From the NCBI GenBank assembly GCA_049606935.1, contig JBMYWA010000005.1, forward strand, positions 1-54,239: a stretch of DNA of 54,239 nucleotides, written 5' to 3'. A program made the translations under genes and the position numbers. The notes beneath the pieces were generated by a model. The model worked only from the letters and a program-made list of their open reading frames with translations. It was not told where the DNA came from and made no database searches. Below, one piece after another: positions 45,179-51,751 of this stretch. Numbering within the stretch: the first letter of the stretch is position 1; each line of letters begins with the position of its first letter. Source of the stretch: CAJXZP01 sp049606935. Its GTDB lineage: Bacteria > Bacteroidota > Bacteroidia > Flavobacteriales_G > Salibacteraceae.

Positions 45179-45255
45179 CTTATTCCTTTTACCTTTCGGT
45201 TTTGGTTGATTATTAACTATTTACAACTGTATAATTAATTAGCTGTAAAGACGCA

Positions 45256-45263
45256 CAAATGTA
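45256..45263 (-). promoter_or_regulatory. candidate -7 box for the ResB-CcsA gene (TACATTTG)
   Basis: CAAATGTA on the plus strand reads TACATTTG on the minus strand, 78 bases before the ATG at 45178. Confidence 0.45.
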
Positions 45264-45358
45264 GTTTATTGATGAAGGCTACACCATAAATTTTTCGTTA
45301 AATTACCATGCAAAAAATCTATAGTTAAATAACTAAGATGATGGGTTCAAGCAACAAT

Positions 45359-46858
45359 TTAACTTGGCCAATTAAGACTTCTTTTAACTGCTTCGCTCCA
45401 TTTATTAAGCATGTTTTTTGTGGTATCCCTATCTAAATTAGGATGGTAGGTTTGATCTAACGCCCAACTTTTTTGTAATGATTTTATAGAGTTTTTTCCT
45501 AATCCAATACTGGCCATAAAAGCCACTCCTAAAGCCGTTGTTTCTAATTGAGAAGGTTTCACCACCGAAATATTAGAAACATCTGCCTGAAACTGAACCA
45601 ACAAGGAATTTGCTGCGGCTCCGCCATCAACTCGAAGCTCTGAAATTTCAAAATCAACATCGTGATTCATGGCTTGAATTACATCGTTAACTTGGTAACA
45701 TATACTTTCAAGGGCTGCTCGGGTTAAATGAGATTTTGAAGTAGATCGAGTAATCCCGAAAATGGCACCAGTAGCATTGGCGTCCCAATAAGGGGCTCCC
45801 AAGCCCGTTAGAGCTGGAACAAAATAAATACCACCGTTATCATTTGCAGCTTCCGCTAAATCTTCGCTATGGCTGGCCTCCACAAAAAATTCCATTTCAT
45901 CACGCAACCACTGAATAACCGCACCACCAATAAAAACACTGCCCTCTAACGCATAAGAAATCTCTTCATTAATTTTCCATCCAATGGTAGAAAGCATTTT
46001 ATGCGTAGAATTAATAATTGAATTACCCGTATTTAGCATCAAAAAACATCCAGTACCATAAGTAGATTTCACCATACCTTTTTTAACACACATTTGACCA
46101 AAAAGAGCGGCTTGTTGATCACCCATAATACCAGTAATAGGAATTTCTTGTCCGAAAATTTCTTTATCGGTCACTCCAAAATATCCACAGGTATTCACCA
46201 CAGTGGGTAACATACTTTTTGGAATATTAAATAGTTTTAAAAGTTCTTGGTCCCAAGATAAAGTATGAATATTAAACAGCATGGTACGACTCGCATTACT
46301 CACATCCGTAATATGCTGCTTCCCATTTGTTAATCTCCAAATTAACCAAGTATCTACAGTACCAAACAACAACTCATTTTGATCTGCGCTTTTTTGCGCT
46401 CCTGGAACATTATCTAGTATCCATTTTACTTTTGAAGCTGAAAAATAGGCATCAATTAACAACCCTGTTTTAGATTGAACCATTTCATTATGCCCGCCAT
46501 TTATTAAGCCATCACAATAAGGATGTGTTCTTCTATCCTGCCAAACAATAGCATTATATACGGGCTTACCCGTAGTTTTATTCCAAACAATAGTAGTTTC
46601 TCTTTGGTTAGTAATTCCAATACCTGAAATTTTTTTATTGGATTGATTCAAGTTCTCCAAAACAACTTTTGCAGTGGTTAATTGCGATTTCCAAATTGTT
46701 TCAGGGTCATGTTCCACCCATCCATTTTGGGGGTAAATCTGTTTAAATTCTTGCTGAGAATTGGTCACCATCTCAAACTCTTCATCAAAAACCAATGATC
46801 TAGAACTGGTAGTACCTTGGTCAAGCGCTAAAATATAGCCCGATTCATCATTCATCAT
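45359..46858 (-). CDS. glpK: glycerol kinase
   Basis: The 499-residue FGGY-family kinase phosphorylates glycerol with ATP to glycerol 3-phosphate in the cytoplasm. Conserved motifs are ALDQGTTSSRS (11-21), WVEHDPETIW, GITNQRETT, VWQDRRT (near 105), GDQQAALFGQ and GAPYWDANATGAIFG (near 355). The length is normal. No glpF or glpD is nearby. Its ATG overlaps the TGA of the preceding gene (ATGA), so the two are translated together. Confidence 0.95.
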   Translation of the reverse strand: MMNDESGYILALDQGTTSSRSLVFDEEFEMVTNSQQEFKQIYPQNGWVEHDPETIWKSQLTTAKVVLENLNQSNKKISGIGITNQRETTIVWNKTTGKPVYNAIVWQDRRTHPYCDGLINGGHNEMVQSKTGLLIDAYFSASKVKWILDNVPGAQKSADQNELLFGTVDTWLIWRLTNGKQHITDVSNASRTMLFNIHTLSWDQELLKLFNIPKSMLPTVVNTCGYFGVTDKEIFGQEIPITGIMGDQQAALFGQMCVKKGMVKSTYGTGCFLMLNTGNSIINSTHKMLSTIGWKINEEISYALEGSVFIGGAVIQWLRDEMEFFVEASHSEDLAEAANDNGGIYFVPALTGLGAPYWDANATGAIFGITRSTSKSHLTRAALESICYQVNDVIQAMNHDVDFEISELRVDGGAAANSLLVQFQADVSNISVVKPSQLETTALGVAFMASIGLGKNSIKSLQKSWALDQTYHPNLDRDTTKNMLNKWSEAVKRSLNWPS

Positions 46859-47379
46859 CCTTTGTCTTTTACAGAGAGTCCAAGTGTAAACTCAGCCACA
46901 AGCTCTATATTATTTGGGTATCCCGTATAGGCATTCACTTTAATGGGTTGAGTTACTCGTTCTTTTGTTTTAATAGTTTCATCCATTAAAGATGCAATTT
47001 GCTCACCCGCTTCAGAGATAAAGTAAACATGGCCCTCTGGCCTTTTAATAAAATTGGCTTGAAAATCTTTAAAGGCTAAAGATATTTTACGTTTCTTTTC
47101 ATCAGCAATGCTGAATGCTTGAAAGGCACCTGCTAAATCAGCACCAATAGACAATGCTCCAAAATACATAGAGCCTAAATGGTTCTTTGTTTTTCTACCC
47201 AATTTGATACGGACCACCATTCGGTTTTCATCAAATTCAATCACTTTAGGACTTACAAAACCAATTAATGGAATTTTAAAAAACCCAAATAACCATAACA
47301 TTCTATTTGCTTTTTTTAATTTATTCATGTGTTCAAATTTGAGTACAAACAATGATAACCATTCTAATCCAGTATTCAT
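46855..47379 (-). CDS. DUF4442 hot-dog fold protein (thioesterase-like)
   Basis: The ~174-residue hot-dog-fold protein shows the DUF4442/PaaI-type order: a basic N-terminus, the central KTKNHLGSMYFGALSIGADLAGAF segment near 67-91 (the active-site area), and the strand pair ERVTQPIKVNAYTGYP. Members resemble acyl-CoA thioesterases, but this is not a proven activity. I place the start at ATG 47379; TTG at 47385 and ATG further in are alternatives. It overlaps glpK by four bases (ATGA), which couples it to glycerol phosphorylation only by position. Confidence 0.78.
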   Translation of the reverse strand: MNTGLEWLSLFVLKFEHMNKLKKANRMLWLFGFFKIPLIGFVSPKVIEFDENRMVVRIKLGRKTKNHLGSMYFGALSIGADLAGAFQAFSIADEKKRKISLAFKDFQANFIKRPEGHVYFISEAGEQIASLMDETIKTKERVTQPIKVNAYTGYPNNIELVAEFTLGLSVKDKG

Positions 47380-47503
47380 AACCAAATTGAATAGGTCACT
47401 AGCACTTGCCTAAATACAATACAAGTTAAAATCTACATATATCCGTTTATCACATGCCATTTCCATACAAATAAAAGTCACTTTAAAATCAACTTTTTTT
47501 GTG

Positions 47504-47511
47504 TACCCTTG
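47504..47511 (+). promoter_or_regulatory. weak -7-like box (TACCCTTG) for the S46 peptidase
   Basis: TACCCTTG differs from TAnnTTTG at one position and lies 23 bases before ATG 47535. No good -33 element was found. Confidence 0.3.
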
Positions 47512-47534
47512 CAACTGTAATTAAAAAAACAAAC

Positions 47535-49769
47535 ATGAAAAGAATCTCAATTATTGTCCTTGCATTCTTGATGGTGGCTCCGTTTGGAGTAAAAGCCGAT
47601 GAAGGAATGTGGTTACCAATGTTTATTGGCCGTTTAAATTACGCTGATATGCAAAAAGAAGGCTTGAAATTAACAGCCGAAGAAATTTACAGTGTAAACC
47701 ATAGCAGTTTGAAAGATGCTATTGTTATGCTTAGTGGTGGTAGCTGTACTGCCGAAATTATTTCTAAAGAAGGTTTAACGTTAACTAATCACCATTGTGC
47801 TTTTGGAGCCATTCAACAAAACTCTACTCCTGAACATGATTATTTAACCGATGGTTTTTGGGCTTATAGTAAAGACCAAGAATTGCAAGCCAAAGGAATG
47901 ACTGCCTCGTTCTTAGAAAGAATGGAAGACGTTTCTGAAGTAATCAATGGTCAATTAACGGATGAAATGTCTGACCAAGAACGTAACAAAGTTATTGCTC
48001 ATTTAGCAGATTCAATTGAAAATGCGGCAACAAAAGACACCGGGTTTAATGCCGATGTAAAGTCATTTTACGAAGGAAACGAATTTTACCTTTTTGTTTA
48101 CACTACTTATACTGATGTACGCTTGGTTGGAGCTCCTCCTTCAAGTGTAGGTAAATATGGTGGCGACACAGATAACTGGATGTGGCCTCGTCATACCGGT
48201 GATTTCTCGATTCTAAGAATCTATACTGGACAAGATGGAAAGCCTGCCAATTACTCAGCAGATAACAAACCATTGGTACCAAAACATAGCCTTCCTATTT
48301 CTATGGATGGTGTGAAAGAAAACGATTACGCAATGGTAATGGGTTACCCCGGATCAACTGATCGTTATTTAACCTCTTGGGGGGTGCAACAAGCGGTAGA
48401 TATGGAACAACCAGCTCGTGTAAAAATTAGAGGTAAGAAATTAGACATCTATAAAAAACACATGGACAAAGATGCGGCTACTCGTATTAAGTATGCTTCA
48501 AAATATGCTAGAGTTTCTAATTACTGGAAATACTTTATTGGACAATCTGCTCAATTAAAGAAAAACCATGTTTTTGAAAAGAAACAAGCTATTGAAGCCG
48601 ACTTTGCAAAATTTGCTAACTCCTCTGAAGCAAATACCGCAAAATATGGAGAAGCTCTTAGTTTAATTGAAAAAGCATATAAAGCGCAAACACCATATGT
48701 TATGGCTTCTACCTATTTCAACGAAGCTGTTGTGGGTTCTGAAATTCTATTATTTTCTTATCGTGCTAATGGATTAGAAAAAGCCTTAACCATGGGTGAA
48801 CCTGATCCAACCAAAGTGGATAAACTTATTCAGAGCATGAAAAAGCGTAGTGCTTCACATTTTAAAGATTACGATTTAGCCACAGATAAAGAAGTAACTG
48901 CGGCTATGTTGGAAATGTACTACAACGATGTACCAAAAGACCAACAACCACAGTATTTCATTGATTTAGTTTCAAAAAACAAAGGAGATTTTACAAAAAT
49001 GGCTGAAGGGTTATTTGAGAAATCAATTTTTGCTTCGCAAGAAAAAATGGATGAATTCTTTGTAAGTTCAAAGCAATTAAAAACTTTACAAAAAGATCCG
49101 GCTAGGAAATTAATGGGTGCTTTAATAGCTAAGTATAGAGAATCAATGGGCGGTGAATATGCTGCTAGTTATGCTGATTTAAAGAAAGGAAATAGATTAT
49201 TTGTGGCTGGCGTTCGTAAAATGAATCCAGAAACTAAATATGCGCCTAATGCTAACTCAACAATGCGTTTAACATACGGTAAAGTATTACCATACGCTCC
49301 TTATGATGCAGTTTCTTACGACTATAAATCAACTCTTAAAGGAGTGATGGAAAAAATGGATAACAACAATCCTGAATTTGTGGTTCCTCAAAAATTAGTT
49401 GATTTATACAACGATAAAAACTACGGTGCTTATGCGAATGCTGATGGAACTATGCCTGTTTGTTTCCTTACCAATAATGATATTACAGGTGGTAACTCTG
49501 GTTCTCCGGTAATTAACGCCAAGGGAGAGCTTATTGGAGCCGCTTTTGATGGAAACTGGGAAGCAATGAGTGGTGACATTTTCTTTGAGCAAAATATTCA
49601 AAGAACAATTGTTGTTGACATCCGATACGTATTGTTTATTGTTGATAAATACGCAGGTGCAAAAAACTTAATTCAAGAAATGGAATTAGTTCGTACTTCA
49701 AGTGCAATCAAGTCTGTTCAAGCTGAACCAACTAAGGCTATGGAAAAAACTATGGAAGTAGCTAACTAA
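47535..49769 (+). CDS. S46 dipeptidyl-peptidase (DPP7-like)
   Basis: The ~744-residue periplasmic serine exopeptidase removes dipeptides from peptides. The start is ATG 47535 (MKRISIIVLAFLMVAP), which gives a proper signal peptide (to about 21); the in-frame ATG at 47499 does not. The triad is visible as His in TNHHC (86-87), Asp223 in HTGDFSILR, and Ser655 in GGNSGSP. At 18 residues after Ser655 the sequence is FDGNWE, with Gly at the place where DPP11 has Arg. This predicts DPP7-like preference for hydrophobic rather than acidic P1 residues. It is typical of protein-degrading Bacteroidota. A strong shared terminator follows. Confidence 0.92.
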   Translation: MKRISIIVLAFLMVAPFGVKADEGMWLPMFIGRLNYADMQKEGLKLTAEEIYSVNHSSLKDAIVMLSGGSCTAEIISKEGLTLTNHHCAFGAIQQNSTPEHDYLTDGFWAYSKDQELQAKGMTASFLERMEDVSEVINGQLTDEMSDQERNKVIAHLADSIENAATKDTGFNADVKSFYEGNEFYLFVYTTYTDVRLVGAPPSSVGKYGGDTDNWMWPRHTGDFSILRIYTGQDGKPANYSADNKPLVPKHSLPISMDGVKENDYAMVMGYPGSTDRYLTSWGVQQAVDMEQPARVKIRGKKLDIYKKHMDKDAATRIKYASKYARVSNYWKYFIGQSAQLKKNHVFEKKQAIEADFAKFANSSEANTAKYGEALSLIEKAYKAQTPYVMASTYFNEAVVGSEILLFSYRANGLEKALTMGEPDPTKVDKLIQSMKKRSASHFKDYDLATDKEVTAAMLEMYYNDVPKDQQPQYFIDLVSKNKGDFTKMAEGLFEKSIFASQEKMDEFFVSSKQLKTLQKDPARKLMGALIAKYRESMGGEYAASYADLKKGNRLFVAGVRKMNPETKYAPNANSTMRLTYGKVLPYAPYDAVSYDYKSTLKGVMEKMDNNNPEFVVPQKLVDLYNDKNYGAYANADGTMPVCFLTNNDITGGNSGSPVINAKGELIGAAFDGNWEAMSGDIFFEQNIQRTIVVDIRYVLFIVDKYAGAKNLIQEMELVRTSSAIKSVQAEPTKAMEKTMEVAN

Positions 49770-49790
49770 GCTTATTTCATAATTCTTTAA

Positions 49791-49823
49791 AAAGCCCCTT
49801 ACCATTTTGGTAAGGGGCTTTTT
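49791..49823. terminator. bidirectional terminator after the S46 peptidase
   Basis: AAAGCCCCTTACC (49791-49803) is the perfect reverse complement of GGTAAGGGGCTTT (49809-49821), with T and A runs on both sides, serving the convergent hydrolase too. Confidence 0.88.
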
Positions 49824-49832
49824 GTTTTAGGT

Positions 49833-50687
49833 CTAGTTGAGAATTAACCCTTCAATTAACTCATTATCTCTTTTGCCTTGTACATGTTTGGAGTTAGGTA
49901 ATAAAACTGAATTTTTTAGAGATGGAAAAATTTTCTTCGCCCTTTTAACCATTTTTTCACCTGGAAACATGAGGTCATTTTTAGCAGCAATCAAAGTTAT
50001 GGGAGTGGTAATTGACTGCGCTTCTTTGTTTTTAATTATTGGAACGGGTGTGAAATCCATATTAAAATGAACGAAGACTTTGGCCAAGTATTTTAATGCA
50101 AACTCGTCCTCATCTGTAAACAGTTCAGCAAGAAACTTTTTTAAAAACTTAGGGTTTTGTCCCTTCATAAAACGTTTCATGGGTATAAAAACCTTGAAAA
50201 GGGCTTTTATTGGATTTCCATTCACAAGGAAAGCTGGTGCAGACAAGAATACTTCCTTAATTTTAGATTCGTTAAACAATAGCGTCTTCAATATTATTAA
50301 CCCGCCAAATGAAAACCCAACCATAGTAACATTTTCTAACTGTAATACGTCCAAAATTTGAAACACCCAATCTCCGTAACTGTTGTCTTTCATACTTAAT
50401 CTGGTTTCTTCACTTTTATTTGGTTGAGCCAAAACATCGATGGCAAAAACTTGATATTTTTCCGTTAAATGTGGGTATGTTTCTAAGGCAATGGGTGCGC
50501 AACCATTACTTCCATGAATTAATAGCAATGGAGGCTTTGAATTTTCACCAACTCTTATAACATGTGTATTACCATAGGTGGTGGACACATTCAAACTATC
50601 AGATGAAAGGTTTAATTCAACGAGCTTTTTCTCATATAAGGCTAGAATTTCTTTTTTACCCTTTTCAGACTTGTATAATGATTGCAT
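49833..50687 (-). CDS. alpha/beta hydrolase
   Basis: The 284-residue alpha/beta-hydrolase-fold protein has the oxyanion HGSNG (59-63), the nucleophile elbow GFSFGG (Ser126) and the C-terminal NSKHVQG His (near 269), with an acid probably in LIAAKNDLMFPGE. The substrate is unknown (esterase or lipase type). It is divergent from a TetR-family gene across 47 bases, and its -7 box TAAATTTG (50710-50703) overlaps the first of two direct repeats there. It is therefore the most likely target of that regulator. Confidence 0.85.
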   Translation of the reverse strand: MQSLYKSEKGKKEILALYEKKLVELNLSSDSLNVSTTYGNTHVIRVGENSKPPLLLIHGSNGCAPIALETYPHLTEKYQVFAIDVLAQPNKSEETRLSMKDNSYGDWVFQILDVLQLENVTMVGFSFGGLIILKTLLFNESKIKEVFLSAPAFLVNGNPIKALFKVFIPMKRFMKGQNPKFLKKFLAELFTDEDEFALKYLAKVFVHFNMDFTPVPIIKNKEAQSITTPITLIAAKNDLMFPGEKMVKRAKKIFPSLKNSVLLPNSKHVQGKRDNELIEGLILN

Positions 50688-50699
50688 TTTGTATTTTTA

Positions 50700-50736
50700 G
50701 GACAAATTTACTAATAATTAGGACAAGTTTACTAAT
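50700..50736. promoter_or_regulatory. TetR operator candidate: 16-bp direct repeat, 21-bp period
   Basis: GGACAAATTTACTAAT (50700-50715) and GGACAAGTTTACTAAT (50721-50736) differ at one base. The junction CTAATAATTAG (50711-50721) is a palindrome. The first copy overlaps TAAATTTG (minus strand, 50710-50703), the -7 box of the hydrolase gene; the second runs into the ATG of the TetR gene at 50735. Confidence 0.6.
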
Positions 50737-51352
50737 GAGTGTAAAAAAGAAATTAATTTTAAATACTTCCAGACAATTATTCAATCAATTTGGTTATGCC
50801 CAAGTAACCATTAGAATGATTGCTAAAGAATTAAAAATGAGCTCTGGAAACCTTAATTATCACTACAAAAAAAGAGAAGATATTTTTGTGGATTTGTATT
50901 TTGAAATGGTATCAGAATTTGACACGCGTCTAGAAAAACAACCGCAAATGGAAGTCAGTATTTCCAATATTAAAATTGAAATGGAAAAAAGTATGCAAAG
51001 AATGGTGGATTATACTTTTTTCTGGACGGATTTATACAATTTAATTGCAATAAATGATAAGGTGAAATCTCATTTCCAAGCGGTTTACCAAAGTAGAATT
51101 GACGGCAGTAAACTTCTTTTCAAGCAATTGCAAGAACAGCAATTAATGAAACCTTTTAGTTTTAAATTAGAGTCAGATTATTTAGCCGAAAGGTTGGTTC
51201 AACAAGGAAATACTTGGCTATACTCTTCTCGTTTATACTCAAATAATTACGACTCCCAATTTATTAAAAACCAAGTAAATGGTTTATTAATTTTAATATA
51301 CCCATATTTAACTACCAGCGGCAAATCAGAATATGAACTTTCGTTAAAATAA
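50735..51352 (+). CDS. TetR family transcriptional regulator
   Basis: The ~205-residue regulator has the TetR helix-turn-helix at its N-terminus (residues ~6-45: LILNTSRQLFNQFGYAQVTIRMIAKELKMSSGNLNYHYKKREDIF), followed by a helical ligand and dimer domain that ends in QVNGLLILIYPYL. I chose ATG 50735 (MSVKKKLI), which puts the first helix at the right distance; the upstream frame is merely open. Its start codon lies at the end of the second direct repeat (50721-50736), consistent with autoregulation. It probably also controls the divergent hydrolase. The ligand is unknown. Confidence 0.9.
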   Translation: MSVKKKLILNTSRQLFNQFGYAQVTIRMIAKELKMSSGNLNYHYKKREDIFVDLYFEMVSEFDTRLEKQPQMEVSISNIKIEMEKSMQRMVDYTFFWTDLYNLIAINDKVKSHFQAVYQSRIDGSKLLFKQLQEQQLMKPFSFKLESDYLAERLVQQGNTWLYSSRLYSNNYDSQFIKNQVNGLLILIYPYLTTSGKSEYELSLK

Positions 51353-51505
51353 ACCTCTATTCCAACAGATTCTAGCATAATCATTCACATTAATTCCTCG
51401 CCATTTACCACGTCTAATAAACAATAAATTCTTTCCTAACCAAGAAATTTCTTTCCAATACATTTTCAATTCATCATTTGCATCATCTAAAACGAAATTG
51501 AAATA
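51344..51505 (-). pseudogene. possible 3' remnant of a lost gene
   Basis: On the minus strand a 53-codon open stretch ends in TAA at 51344. It reads like the end of a real protein: four Trp, mixed charge (LKMYWKEISWLGKNLLF then KWRGINVNDYARICWNRGLF). It has no start in the usual sense; an internal ATG at 51463 would give 39 residues. Upstream there is a stop at 51506-51508. The frame overlaps the end of the TetR gene by 9 bases. Either a remnant of a gene removed from here or a short real gene; I do not recognise its family. Confidence 0.35.
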
Positions 51506-51751
51506 TTAGATAGTATTAATACAAATTAATCCATAAAGGCAGCTTAAGGTTAGAACTCAAAAAATCAATAACTTTTATTAATGGTTATTACATATTGTTT
51601 AGATACTATAATAAATTAATGTACTCTTTAACATTCTGTAATACTTGACCTATTCTAACTTTGAATTAGAATCCATATTTTATGATTCTCTAAACAACCA
51701 TTATCACTGTTTGGGTGTCTTTATGAAAATGGAATTAAAAATTCAATTCTT
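51506..51751. other. AT-rich leader of the terminal adhesin gene
   Basis: The interval between the remnant and the next gene has no further open frame of note. It contains TAACTTTG at 51656-51663, a TAnnTTTG match 88 bases before the GTG start at 51752, likely the promoter. A short frame at 51723-51755 (ATG to TGA) could be a leader peptide but is probably chance. Confidence 0.4.

Noticed and set aside
50564..50734. Longer TetR protein from an upstream ATG
   Set aside because: The extension lies antisense to the hydrolase gene and across its promoter, and has no family likeness; the TetR fold begins at ATG 50735.
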